A stretch of DNA of 49,581 bases from an unicellular cyanobacterium SU3. Lineage in GTDB: Bacteria; Cyanobacteriota; Cyanobacteriia; Cyanobacteriales; Microcystaceae. The notes under the pieces are model-generated. The model searched no databases, was not told where the DNA came from, and worked only from the letters and a program-made list of their open reading frames with translations. The stretch lies in the NCBI GenBank assembly GCA_002172675.1, contig NETF01000174.1, forward strand, positions 1 through 49,581, given 5' to 3'. This document shows positions 25,426 through 35,759 of this stretch, one piece after another (the stretch's first letter is position 1; every line of letters starts with the position of its first letter). The position numbers and the translations under genes were made by a program.

Positions 25426-25453
25426 CAGCCGTCAGCGTTCAGCATTCAGCTTT
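25426..25453. repeat. heptad array CAGCNNT, left flank of cassette
   Basis: Four units: CAGCCGT, CAGCGTT, CAGCATT, CAGCTTT. The array overlaps the last codons and stop of the four-helix-bundle gene. The same heptad family occurs inverted at 25823-25857. Confidence 0.8.
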
Positions 25454-25791
25454 TGAATGAAAGCAGTAAGCATTCGTTTAATCTCAGTCAGTTTCGATGA
25501 TAAAGATTCATAGTTTTTGCCTTCGAGTAAGTCAAGATCATAAGCAAGTAACAAGTGATATTCAAGTTCACTAGCTGAACCCATAGCAATTTGAAGAAAA
25601 CGGGCTAGTTCTGCTGAACCCTTTCTGCCACAACCCTCGGCAATATTGGCAGGAATTGAAGCGCAAGAACGGCGCATTTGGCTTGTCAAACCATATAGTT
25701 CTTCTTTGGGAAAAATTTTGGTTGCTTTATAAACAGATAAAGTAAGCTGATGAGCTTTTTCCCACACTTTCAATTCTCTAAAATTTCTCAA
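25432..25791 (-). CDS. four-helix-bundle protein (23S rRNA intervening-sequence/S23 family)
   Basis: This encodes 119 residues. The family signatures are RNFRELKVWEKAHQLTLSVY, LTSQMRRSCASIPANIAEGCG and the ELEYHLLLAYDLDLL helix. These proteins form pentameric helical bundles; a relative serves as accessory protein in diversity-generating retroelements, and others are encoded in 23S rRNA intervening sequences. The role of stand-alone copies is unknown. The start is TTG 25791, with a perfect AAGGAGG at seven bases. Inverted CAGCNNT heptad arrays flank it, and it splits an ABC transporter gene pair, which suggests insertion as a cassette. Confidence 0.88.
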   Translation of the reverse strand: MRNFRELKVWEKAHQLTLSVYKATKIFPKEELYGLTSQMRRSCASIPANIAEGCGRKGSAELARFLQIAMGSASELEYHLLLAYDLDLLEGKNYESLSSKLTEIKRMLTAFIQKLNAER

Positions 25792-25822
25792 TATTAAATC
25801 CTCCTTATCTTTGTGTTAGTCT

Positions 25823-25857
25823 TAAGCTGACAGCTGATGGCTGATGGCTGAATGCTT
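25823..25857. repeat. heptad array, right flank of cassette (inverted)
   Basis: TAAGCTG, ACAGCTG, ATGGCTG, ATGGCTG, AATGCTT on the plus strand. This equals CAGCCAT-type heptads on the minus strand, the inverse of the array at 25426-25453. Confidence 0.8.
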
Positions 25858-25892
25858 AGGATTGAAGCTGTTTCCCTTATCTTCTGACTTGA

Positions 25893-26927
25893 TTAATAAC
25901 GAATACGAGGGTCAATGTAAGCATTAATTAAGTCAATTAAAATACTGACCACTACCACAATAGCCCCAAAAAAGACCATAATTCCTTGTACTGTCGGATA
26001 GTCTCTCACTGCGATCGCCTCATACAACCGGTTCCCTAACCCTGGCCAGGAAAAAGTTACTTCCGTTAACACCGCACCCCCCAACAAAGCGGCAAACGTC
26101 AATCCTAAGACGGTTATAACAGGTATAAGAGCGTTTTTAAGGGCATGGGCTAACAAAATTCGTCTTTCGGGGATTCCGCGCGCCCTAGCCGCCTCTACGT
26201 AATCAGCTTGTAAAGTTTGTCTGAGGTTTACCCTTACCATGCGCTCAAAAATACCACTTAACAATAAACCCAAGGTAAAACAGGGTAAAATTAAATAATA
26301 AACAGTGGTGAAAAATTGCCCCAAATTACCGCTAAAAAGGCTATCCAGGGTGTAGATCCCTGTCCAACCCGTGGGAGGGGTTTGATTAAGGGGAAAACGG
26401 GTTCCCAGAGGAAACCAGCGCAACTGTACCGCAAAAATTAACTGAAATAACATCCCCACCCAAAAAATAGGCAAAGAATAAGTAATAATACCAAACAGTC
26501 GCCCACCTACATCCACCGAGGTATTAGGGCGAGAGGCCGATAAAATACCGATAGTGACTCCAATAGCGATCGCTATTACCATACTATAAAACGTCAGTTC
26601 TGCTGTAGCCGGAAAATGTTGACGAATAATTTCCCAAACGGACTGCCCTTGACTGGTAATAGACGTTCCTAGATTGAAACTAAGCAGTTGCCCCAAATAA
26701 GCGAAATATTGCAACCATAGGGGTTGATTGAGTCCTAAACTCTCCCTTAAGGCTTCTTTTGTTGCTTCTGGCGCACGATTTCCTAAAATAGCATCTGCCG
26801 GATCGCCAGGGGTTGCCCGTAACAGCAAGAAAACCAGAGTTACAATGGTCCAAACCATCAGAGGAGCAAGAAGAAGACGAGCTATTATATAATACTGTAT
26901 CGCTTTAGAACGGGACATTATGAGCAA
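25893..26927 (-). CDS. ABC transporter permease, DppB/OppB family
   Basis: This encodes 344 residues with six membrane segments. It has the DppB signatures LRATPGDPADAILG and RESLGLNQPLWLQYFAYLGQ, and the cytoplasmic EAA loop ARARGIPERRILLAHALKNA. It pairs with the family-5 binding protein at 23611-25374, from which the inserted four-helix-bundle cassette separates it. An ATG slightly downstream (MSRSKAIQYYI) may be the true start. Confidence 0.93.
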   Translation of the reverse strand: MLIMSRSKAIQYYIIARLLLAPLMVWTIVTLVFLLLRATPGDPADAILGNRAPEATKEALRESLGLNQPLWLQYFAYLGQLLSFNLGTSITSQGQSVWEIIRQHFPATAELTFYSMVIAIAIGVTIGILSASRPNTSVDVGGRLFGIITYSLPIFWVGMLFQLIFAVQLRWFPLGTRFPLNQTPPTGWTGIYTLDSLFSGNLGQFFTTVYYLILPCFTLGLLLSGIFERMVRVNLRQTLQADYVEAARARGIPERRILLAHALKNALIPVITVLGLTFAALLGGAVLTEVTFSWPGLGNRLYEAIAVRDYPTVQGIMVFFGAIVVVVSILIDLINAYIDPRIRY

Positions 26928-26984
26928 TGATGTAAGAGTTACATTATTATTAACTTTAGAGGCGACCTTTGGTCAACCTATCCT

Positions 26985-27269
26985 CTAAGTTTCATCGTCC
27001 TCATTATCGTCATCGAAGCCTTGATTAAATAAATTTTCTCCTATTTTCAATTCCTCTTTAGACATTCTAAGTTTTTTCCAAAGGTCTTTGATTTTATGAT
27101 AAGCTTCTTCAGGTTTGATTTTCCCTGCGGTTTCTAAGTTACAAATATAGTTAATTTTTTGAGCAAACTCCTGTAAATTAGCATTAAAAAGTACATTTTC
27201 TGGTTTAACTTCTCCTCGATAAGGATAATGAGGATAGAAGAAGTTATCTTTATCTTGATTGGATGCCAT
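26985..27269 (-). CDS. conserved cyanobacterial small protein
   Basis: This encodes 94 residues. The pattern FFYPHYPYRGEVKPENVLFN followed by LQEFAQKINYICNLETAGKI and PEEAYHKIKDLWKKL belongs to a small family that I know only from cyanobacteria, without an assigned function. The C-terminus is strongly acidic (DDDNEDDET). The upstream side is a 700-bp stretch of gene relics. Confidence 0.75.
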   Translation of the reverse strand: MASNQDKDNFFYPHYPYRGEVKPENVLFNANLQEFAQKINYICNLETAGKIKPEEAYHKIKDLWKKLRMSKEELKIGENLFNQGFDDDNEDDET

Positions 27270-27463
27270 AAGGGCTATTGCCTCAAAGATAGTTCAAAGG
27301 GATTTAACTTTAACTATACCTAACATGACCTGTCCCCTCTTAACTTTTGACGAATTTCTATAGTAAGGTAATAGAGTATACAAAGAATTGTTGAGTTTGT
27401 CATCAGGCACAAGTTTATAAACATTTTTTGTGTTAATCAATAATTTTTAGTTACTCAGTTATC

Positions 27464-27812
27464 TTAATCAGAAAATAGTTGTTTAATAACAGATTTTTGA
27501 GATTTAGATTTATATGATTTCACTAACTTTTTCAAGCTATTCTCAAATTTTTCTGTTCTTTCAATCAAGAAGGGACTGGAGCCACTTATTTACTTCTCCT
27601 TGTTGAATAGATTGAGGTTTATGTTTTGCTTTCATTTCTTCTTTTAAGACATAAGATATAATCTTATTATAATAAGGATGATCTTTTTCGATTTCTAAAA
27701 GCTTTTCTTCTCCTAATAAACGCATATCTTCTAACAAAAGCGGATTAGGTGATGGTTCTTTACTTGATAAAGTATAGTAGAGTTTATCTAATTTATTGTA
27801 ATTCGGGAAGGA
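27464..27812 (-). pseudogene. frameshifted gene relic, unrecognised
   Basis: Two clearly coding minus-strand frames overlap. Part 1 (27812-27561) reads SFPNYNKLDKLYYTLSSKEP, then a helical segment with LLLEDMRLLGEEKLLEIEKD, and ends KWLQSLLD-stop. Part 2 (27568-27464) reads LIERTEKFENSLKKLVKSYK, then SKSQKSVIKQLFSD-stop. Joined by one frame change they make about 117 helical residues. No ATG precedes part 1. It could be one broken gene or two coupled small genes overlapping by eight bases (TTGATTGA). I do not recognise the family. Confidence 0.45.
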
Positions 27813-27819
27813 TTATAGA

Positions 27820-27912
27820 TTACTCTTTATATTTATATTTCTTATAAGTACCTGGACAACAATCAACGCGACAGTTGAGACAAAGCAGAAGTAGGGTTAC
27901 AGCTTTATTCAA
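27820..27912 (-). CDS. doubtful 30-residue Cys-rich peptide
   Basis: From TTG 27912 the frame reads MNKAVTLLLLCLNCRVDCCP then GTYKKYKYKE-stop. It has a hydrophobic start, CxxC and CC, and a Lys/Tyr tail. It could be a relic fragment continuous with the damaged gene at 27464-27812, since it lies eight bases upstream in another frame. No convincing ribosome site is visible. Confidence 0.25.
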   Translation of the reverse strand: MNKAVTLLLLCLNCRVDCCPGTYKKYKYKE

Positions 27913-27987
27913 TTTCAATTAGGTTAAAATGGAATGGTCAAATAGTTTAGAATCTATCTAGTATCGATTGATTGAGATCGTTTTACT

Positions 27988-28245
27988 ATGACACAAGCTC
28001 AAGAACCCAATGATAGAAATAATGAAATTAATCGTCAATTAAGAAGTCTTAATCGACGAGTTGAACGTCTTGAAGATACACAAATTACAGGTAGAGAGCT
28101 GAATAGAGGGTTTGATCGAGTTTATGAAGAAATTGATGATCTTAACGATAAAATTGATGATCTCCAGTCAGAATTCACCGAGTTCAGAAATGAAATTAAT
28201 CAAAAATTAGACACAATTTTGCGTCATATTACTGGGATAAATTAG
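27988..28245 (+). CDS. small coiled-coil protein
   Basis: This encodes 85 residues, almost fully heptad-patterned from residue 14 onward (LRSLNRRVERLEDTQ, IDDLNDKIDDLQSEFTEFRN). It is highly charged, has no signal or membrane segment, and is a likely oligomeric coiled coil. I do not recognise a named family. It is convergent with gyrB, and the two share a hairpin at 28263-28287. Confidence 0.6.
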   Translation: MTQAQEPNDRNNEINRQLRSLNRRVERLEDTQITGRELNRGFDRVYEEIDDLNDKIDDLQSEFTEFRNEINQKLDTILRHITGIN

Positions 28246-28262
28246 AAAAAATTACTAATTAA

Positions 28263-28287
28263 TTTGGGGCGAATCATTCACCCCAAA
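28263..28287. terminator. bidirectional terminator between the coiled-coil gene and gyrB
   Basis: TTTGGGG (28263-28269) pairs with CCCCAAA (28281-28287), with A/T-rich flanks on both sides. It lies between converging stops. Confidence 0.6.
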
Positions 28288-28299
28288 AGCGGACTAAAC

Positions 28300-30595
<2,296 letters not shown>

Positions 30596-30907
30596 ATGGT
30601 CTCTTCCTTATTTTATCGGGTTATTCCCTTAAGTGTAGCTCTTCCAATGATATTTTTAGAGATTGGGGTTGCTTTGCCTCCACCAGAAGACATTCCTGAA
30701 GAAGTCTTACGAACTGAGATTATCACCGAAGGGCGATCGCCTATGAATGGGGAACCCTTAACCGCAGCAGAATATGCTCAAATTAAAGCAAGACTAGGAG
30801 AAAGACCCTATCCCCCCGAAATTGACTCAAAATTACAAAATCTTATCTTTTTATTAAAAATTCGCAAAATGCTAAAAACTTTTGTGCCGTTACCCATCAT
30901 TCCTTGA
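30596..30907 (+). CDS. small secreted cyanobacterial protein, unknown function
   Basis: This encodes 103 residues. The N-terminal hydrophobic segment (LFYRVIPLSVALPMIFLEIG) is likely a signal peptide ending near VALP. The mature part is PPPEDIPEEVLRTEIITEGR, then SPMNGEPLTAAEYAQIKARL, a pattern I know from conserved cyanobacterial proteins without an assigned role. GAGAGGA lies ten bases before the ATG. Confidence 0.7.
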   Translation: MVSSLFYRVIPLSVALPMIFLEIGVALPPPEDIPEEVLRTEIITEGRSPMNGEPLTAAEYAQIKARLGERPYPPEIDSKLQNLIFLLKIRKMLKTFVPLPIIP

Positions 30908-31016
30908 TCATTATCACAGTCATCTTTGAGAAATTTCACTGTTGAGAATAAGAAAAAGAAGTATAACAGTGTTACAGGAAAAAAATAATTAAGTTAGTTT
31001 TTGTAGGTCAATTATC

Positions 31017-31301
31017 GTGAAAATTTCAATTAATTTAGGAGTCATTCTACAGGTAAGTATGGTGTTTGTTATTGCTTTTATTTTATCAGGAGATAAAGTA
31101 TTACCCAATTCTGTGGGTAAAGTGAGTACCAATACGAGAGATACTATCTATAAAACCGTTAGCCAGTTTATTGTCGAAGAAAAAGAAGGTTTAAAAGGGG
31201 ATAAAGAACAAGGAACTATTAAAGTTAAATTTCAGAAAAGCGATCAATTTTTCAATCGCGCTGTAGAAGCAGCCGAAAAACAAACCAATTCAAGTCAATA
31301 A
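31017..31301 (+). CDS. small membrane-anchored protein, unknown
   Basis: This encodes 94 residues from GTG 31017. One N-terminal membrane segment (VILQVSMVFVIAFILSG) is followed by a charged soluble part. I do not recognise a family. It runs in the same direction as the response regulator 149 bp downstream. Confidence 0.5.
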   Translation: MKISINLGVILQVSMVFVIAFILSGDKVLPNSVGKVSTNTRDTIYKTVSQFIVEEKEGLKGDKEQGTIKVKFQKSDQFFNRAVEAAEKQTNSSQ

Positions 31302-31324
31302 CCACTCGATACAATTTTTACACT

Positions 31325-31429
31325 ATGGTTGTTAGTTTAGAGGAGTTTTGGGGAACCTTAAAAGAGAGGGATAACCAACTTATCACCGTTAAGGGTGAAG
31401 ATCGATTACCTCAAAAACCATTGACTTAA
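31325..31429 (+). CDS. doubtful 34-residue peptide
   Basis: ATG 31325 opens MVVSLEEFWGTLKERDNQLI followed by TVKGEDRLPQKPLT-stop. The composition is protein-like, but no ribosome site is visible. It lies between two same-strand genes and ends 20 bp before the response regulator. It could be a short leader gene or a relic. Confidence 0.25.
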   Translation: MVVSLEEFWGTLKERDNQLITVKGEDRLPQKPLT

Positions 31430-31449
31430 CGCTTGAAAGGGAGTTTACT

Positions 31450-32010
31450 GTGTCAACTCATAAAATACTCGTCATTGATGATAGTAAAGTGATCCGGATG
31501 CGGGTTAAAGATATGTTGCCAGAAGGCAATTTTACAGTTCTCGAAGCCAAAGATGGTGTTGAAGGATACAATCTCATCCGTAGCGAAAAGCCAAACTTGA
31601 TCATGTTAGATTTCCTGCTGCCGAAAATGAGTGGTTGGGATGTTTACCAAGAAGTGCAAAAAGAATATGATCTTAAAAAAATTCCTCTTGTCTTGATGTC
31701 AGGGCGAAAAGAAGAGGTAGTCGAAAAACTGAATGAACCCTTTGAATATTTTTCTTTTATTGAAAAACCTTTCGAGAAAAAACAGCTACTTGAGGCCATT
31801 AAAGATGCCATGGCCAAAGCCAGAAAGCATCCTAAAGCAAAAGAATCACCAGCATCTACCCCTCAAACCCCTCCAGAGATAACCGATAGTTCTGCTATGG
31901 CCCAAGAACTTATTACTCTCCGTGAACAAGTGAATACCATGCAAGGGGAAATTGATTTACTTAAGAAACAACTAAGACAAGTGTTAGGTTTTCTCAGACA
32001 AAAAGGGTAG
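31450..32010 (+). CDS. response regulator, receiver domain plus C-terminal coiled coil
   Basis: This encodes 186 residues from GTG 31450, with GAAAGGGAG at eight bases. The receiver domain (5-122) has the acidic pair D10-D11, phospho-acceptor D54 and K106 (FIEKPF). A Pro/Ser/Thr linker leads into a coiled-coil tail (MAQELITLREQVNTMQGEID). No DNA-binding domain is present, so it probably acts by protein contact. The cognate kinase is not adjacent. Confidence 0.88.
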   Translation: MSTHKILVIDDSKVIRMRVKDMLPEGNFTVLEAKDGVEGYNLIRSEKPNLIMLDFLLPKMSGWDVYQEVQKEYDLKKIPLVLMSGRKEEVVEKLNEPFEYFSFIEKPFEKKQLLEAIKDAMAKARKHPKAKESPASTPQTPPEITDSSAMAQELITLREQVNTMQGEIDLLKKQLRQVLGFLRQKG

Positions 32011-32026
32011 ACATTGAGATAATATC

Positions 32027-32060
32027 CCCTTGCTATTTCTTCTTCATTGGCAAGGGTTTA
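32027..32060 (+). terminator. terminator after the response regulator
   Basis: CCCTTGC (32027-32033) pairs with GCAAGGG (32050-32056), followed by TTTATT. Confidence 0.75.
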
Positions 32061-32066
32061 TTGTTA

Positions 32067-32750
32067 CTAAACTATCTGATGATTAACTCTAGATAGATCA
32101 TCTAAGAGGTTATATTGATAATTGTCCAGTATGGTGATTAGTTCATGGGGATGGTTAATGAGAAAATCGGGTTTTTCTTTTGCTAATGCTTCACTAGAAT
32201 TGAATCCCCAGGTTACGCCGATACATTTTACATGACTTCTTTTAGCGGAATTAATATCTCTTGTTTCATCGCCAATGTACATGAATTCATGGGGAAGCAG
32301 TTGTTTTTCCTTGAGTAATTTGTTAATGATTTTATGTTTGCCAAATAAGGTCGAACCTGTATAAATAAAATCAAACAATTGGTCTAATTCATGATTTTTG
32401 AGAAAACTAATCACATTATCTTCAGCATTAGAGGTGATAATTCCTAAGGTATAACCTTTTTTCTTTAATTGTTTGACAGAAGCAGGAATTTCTTTGATGG
32501 GTTCAAGATCCTTAATTTTGTGGTTGAGTTCAGATTTAACTCGCTTCAAAACAAACGGTATTTTGAGGGGAGAGATTTCTGATTGTTTAATGAGATCCCT
32601 TGCACTTAGATTTTTAAGTTTTTCCTGTTCTTGTTCATCAACAGGTTTATAACCAAATTCTTTTGATAAACTATTGGCAATGGTAATAAACGCCTCATAA
32701 GTATCAGCGAGGGTCCCATCAAAATCAAAAACAATTACTTTGAGTGTCAT
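32067..32750 (-). CDS. HAD-superfamily phosphatase (phosphoglycolate phosphatase-like)
   Basis: This encodes 227 residues. HAD motif I is DFDGTLADT (D9, D11), motif II lies in LGIITSNAEDN, and motif IV is IGDETRDINSAKR. A small helical cap is inserted after motif I (subfamily IA). The substrate cannot be told from sequence; phosphoglycolate is the common annotation. It is convergent with the response regulator. Confidence 0.85.
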   Translation of the reverse strand: MTLKVIVFDFDGTLADTYEAFITIANSLSKEFGYKPVDEQEQEKLKNLSARDLIKQSEISPLKIPFVLKRVKSELNHKIKDLEPIKEIPASVKQLKKKGYTLGIITSNAEDNVISFLKNHELDQLFDFIYTGSTLFGKHKIINKLLKEKQLLPHEFMYIGDETRDINSAKRSHVKCIGVTWGFNSSEALAKEKPDFLINHPHELITILDNYQYNLLDDLSRVNHQIV

Positions 32751-32965
32751 TTTTTGCGGGTTAAGAATGAAGAGTAAGAGTGGTAAGAGAAATTATATTG
32801 ATTGTTCCTTTTCCCTGAAGAAAAGAATTATTACTCCAGATAATCTAAAATAGATAGGTGCGAGTAACAAGGTTTGGCTAAGATTAAAGAGACAATAGAC
32901 ACAGAGAGAAATAGGCAACTAAACAAGTCCTCATCTGTTGCCAAATGTGCAATAATTTAATTTCT

Positions 32966-33895
32966 CTATTCCTCTAGATTAGCACGAGCATTCCGTTGCC
33001 ACATAGTCGGTTTAATTCTCCTGAGTGCAGAGGCCGGGAATTGTTCTTGCCATTTTTCCTCGGTTAAATCGGCTAATTTTTCTAAGTTTGGGGCAATATT
33101 TCCAGAATAAGGTTGAAAATCTGGGATATCCGTTTCTTGAGAAAATCGCTGATTCCAAGGACACACATCTTGACAAATATCACACCCTGCGACCCATCCT
33201 TGTAAATTATCGGCGATCGCTTTAGGAAGTTGCTCAGCGCGATTTTCGATGGTATGATAGGCAATACAACGATTAGCATCTACGACAAAAGGACGAGCGA
33301 TCGCCTCAGTAGGACAAGCTTCTATACATCGGGTACAAGTGCCACAATGTTCTGTATGAGGATTATCGGAAATTAGGTTCAAATTCGTTAAAATTTCTCC
33401 TAAAAAGACCCAACTGCCATATTCTCTAGTGATAACATTACTATTTTTAGCGATCCAACCGATCCCGGCTCGTTGCGCCCAAACTTTGTCTTGAATCGGA
33501 CCGGTATCAACATAGTAACGGGTTTTAATATTATTATCCTCATTTTCCAACCATTGACTCAAAGCTTTGAGCTTTTTTTGCATCACTTTATGATAATCTC
33601 GTCCCCATCCATAACGAGAGATTTTACCGTGTTTTTTATCTTCTGAGTGTTGATGAGGGGTATAGTAATTAAGGGCAACGGAAATGACTGATTGAACCTC
33701 TGGCATACATTGACGAATATCAAATCGTTTCGGGTTATTCATCCAGGCCATATCTGCTTGATAACCTAAGTTTAACCAAGTCTGAAGACGATCAACAGCA
33801 TCATCTTGATACTCAGTATCAATTTTAGCAATACCCACTTTATGAAAGCCAATGTTAAGAGCTTTTTGTTTAATTTTTTCAGTTAATTCTTGCAT
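32966..33895 (-). CDS. queG: epoxyqueuosine reductase QueG
   Basis: This encodes 309 residues. The N-terminal cobalamin-binding domain is followed by two [4Fe-4S] motifs, CGTCTRCIEACPTEAI and CDICQDVCPWN, with YYVDTGPIQDKVWAQRAGIG between domains. QueG performs the last step of queuosine synthesis in tRNA using B12 and electrons from the clusters. The end NARANLEE is normal for the short form without HEAT repeats. The HepT-like gene starts upstream on the same strand. Confidence 0.95.
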   Translation of the reverse strand: MQELTEKIKQKALNIGFHKVGIAKIDTEYQDDAVDRLQTWLNLGYQADMAWMNNPKRFDIRQCMPEVQSVISVALNYYTPHQHSEDKKHGKISRYGWGRDYHKVMQKKLKALSQWLENEDNNIKTRYYVDTGPIQDKVWAQRAGIGWIAKNSNVITREYGSWVFLGEILTNLNLISDNPHTEHCGTCTRCIEACPTEAIARPFVVDANRCIAYHTIENRAEQLPKAIADNLQGWVAGCDICQDVCPWNQRFSQETDIPDFQPYSGNIAPNLEKLADLTEEKWQEQFPASALRRIKPTMWQRNARANLEE

Positions 33896-33903
33896 ATCAT
33901 TAA

Positions 33904-34245
33904 TTAACTATTCCAAAACTTCTCAGAAATAGATTCAATTGCTTTATCTAAGGAAGGCAAATAATTTTCCACCACATCCCATACTACCTCTATATCAATT
34001 CCTAGATATTCATGAGCTAATCTATTTATAAATCCTGCAATTTTTTCCCATAAAATATCGGGTTCTGACTGTTTCCATTCTGTCGGTAAGTTTTTGATAG
34101 ACTCACACATAACTTCTAGATTTCTCAAAACAGCATCTTGAATAATTATTTCCTTAACGAAATCTTTTTTTCCTCCTTTTGTATAAGATTTTATTCTTGT
34201 CAAACAGTCTCGAATATGAATTAAATAAATTCTATTATCTTTCAT
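33904..34245 (-). CDS. hepT: HepT-like (DUF86/HEPN) protein with a lost catalytic arginine
   Basis: This encodes 113 residues of the HEPN family that pairs with MNT nucleotidyltransferases. The conserved RNase motif R-x4-H followed by xY should read G-x-R-N-x-x-x-H-x-Y. Here it is AGFINRLAHEYLGID, with Ile (ATA, 34027-34029 in plus coordinates) where Arg (for instance AGA) belongs. His and the downstream Tyr remain. In HepT of Shewanella Arg and His are both needed for toxicity, so this copy is probably inactive as an RNase. It overlaps the MNT gene by four bases. Confidence 0.85.
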   Translation of the reverse strand: MKDNRIYLIHIRDCLTRIKSYTKGGKKDFVKEIIIQDAVLRNLEVMCESIKNLPTEWKQSEPDILWEKIAGFINRLAHEYLGIDIEVVWDVVENYLPSLDKAIESISEKFWNS

Positions 34246-34535
34246 AAACTAACTGCCTCTTTCATTATTTTATCTCGAATAAAATAATGTAAAGACTTAG
34301 TAGTAACGATATCAACTTTTCGATTTAAAAGTTGTTCTAAATCTTCAATTAGTCCAACTGGGAACCAGGGAGATATTTTAGACAAATCATAATCAATCAA
34401 AAAATCGATATCACTATTTTCTGTCTCTTCTCCCCTGACGACAGACCCGAAAATCCTTACATTAAAGGCTCCATGTTTAGCCGCTAATTTTAAAATTTCT
34501 TCTCTTTTTTCTCCTAACAATTGTTTTAATAACAT
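34242..34535 (-). CDS. mntA: MntA-like minimal nucleotidyltransferase (antitoxin)
   Basis: This encodes 97 residues from ATG 34535, with GAGAGG at six bases; a TTG at 34550 overlaps the upstream stop. The motif FGSVVRGEETENSDIDFLID contains GS-x10-D-x-D, the active site of DNA polymerase-beta-type nucleotidyltransferases. A later Asp lies in RKVDIVT. MntA proteins neutralise HepT by AMPylating its Tyr. The pair follows the glycosyltransferase gene by overlap, so it may be read from that promoter. Confidence 0.88.
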   Translation of the reverse strand: MLLKQLLGEKREEILKLAAKHGAFNVRIFGSVVRGEETENSDIDFLIDYDLSKISPWFPVGLIEDLEQLLNRKVDIVTTKSLHYFIRDKIMKEAVSL

Positions 34536-34546
34536 GGTTAAACCTC

Positions 34547-35707
34547 TCAATTTTGAATTAAACGATGTTTGACCATTTTGCCATGACTGGTTAACTTAAA
34601 TTCAACCCCACGCCAAATAACAGTGCGTTGGGTAAAGGCTAAACCCCAAAAAATTAAACCTACCGCATCACGAAAGGGTAATAAATATAGATTTTTAATG
34701 GTTTCTTTATCTTGCATGGTTTGGGCTACCATCATAGCACTTATCATTCTAATAACGATAGTGGATAATAATATTCCCAGTCCGATTAAATCCGATCTTA
34801 ACAGGGCGAAAATTAAAGCAAAGGGAACCGAACGAATTAAAACAGTTGAAATAAAAGCAGAAGGTCGAGCTAAATAAGTATTTTGATCCCAATATACCTG
34901 ATGACTCCACCAATTTTTCCAACTAGCTAGATCCACCACCACATCAATCATATAGGGTAAGAGAACCATTTTTTGTCCCGATGTCCATACCCGTCGTCCG
35001 ATTTCATAATCTTCGACTAAATAATCGGCTAAACTTTCTAAACCGCCTAATTTATCGAGAGTGGAGCGACGAATGGCAATGGATGGCCCTAAACAAGAAT
35101 TAGAGGCGCCTGTTACCTCTGCAAACATGACACTGGGCATAAAGTCAGCATTCATGGTCAAAAGTTCCATTTTTTCGTACCAACTGCCTGCTTTTGTCAC
35201 TTTAAATGGAGTACACACACAACCGACATCTGGGTTAGCTAGGGGATTAACAATATTGCTAATATAATCAGGTCGTAAATGGGTATCACTATCGCTAATG
35301 ATGATAATATCGTGACGAGCTTCTTTAATGGCTCCTAAGAGATTATTAACCTTACCATTAGCTCCTGCTTCAACGGTGCTGATGACCACAGAAATGCGCT
35401 CTGAACCAAATTCGCTTTGAATCTCTTTTAAAATGGGATAAGCTGGATCGTGGGGATCTTGAACCGAATAAATAACTTGATAGTTAGGATAATCTTGAGT
35501 CGCGATGGTTCTTAAGTTGCGTTTAAGATTTTTTTCTAAACCTCTCACCGGTTTTAAGACCGATACTGGGGGGGTAAAGGGAGCTTGTTGAGATATAACA
35601 GTTCTTGATCCCTGAAAGAATCGCTTAACAGTAGCAACTGTTAATAACGAAAAAATTGATCCCCCAACAATGGGAATCAAACAAAGCCCTTGTAGGCCAT
35701 TAATCAT
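34547..35707 (-). CDS. hpnI: GT21-family glycosyltransferase, HpnI-like
   Basis: This encodes 386 residues from ATG 35707; a TTG 12 bases earlier lacks a ribosome site. The N-terminal membrane segment leads to a GT-A catalytic domain with SVLKPVRGLEKNL, DSDTHLRPDYI, VGCVCTPF and the YEIGRRVW (Q/RxxRW-like) motif. C-terminal hydrophobic segments follow. Ceramide-glucosyltransferase relatives in hopanoid producers (HpnI) add N-acetylglucosamine to bacteriohopanetetrol. No other hopanoid gene is adjacent, so the substrate is inferred from family only. Confidence 0.8.
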   Translation of the reverse strand: MINGLQGLCLIPIVGGSIFSLLTVATVKRFFQGSRTVISQQAPFTPPVSVLKPVRGLEKNLKRNLRTIATQDYPNYQVIYSVQDPHDPAYPILKEIQSEFGSERISVVISTVEAGANGKVNNLLGAIKEARHDIIIISDSDTHLRPDYISNIVNPLANPDVGCVCTPFKVTKAGSWYEKMELLTMNADFMPSVMFAEVTGASNSCLGPSIAIRRSTLDKLGGLESLADYLVEDYEIGRRVWTSGQKMVLLPYMIDVVVDLASWKNWWSHQVYWDQNTYLARPSAFISTVLIRSVPFALIFALLRSDLIGLGILLSTIVIRMISAMMVAQTMQDKETIKNLYLLPFRDAVGLIFWGLAFTQRTVIWRGVEFKLTSHGKMVKHRLIQN

Positions 35708-35759
35708 ATGGAATAACAATTTTGCTTTTCCTCACACAATCTATTGATCTAATGGTATT

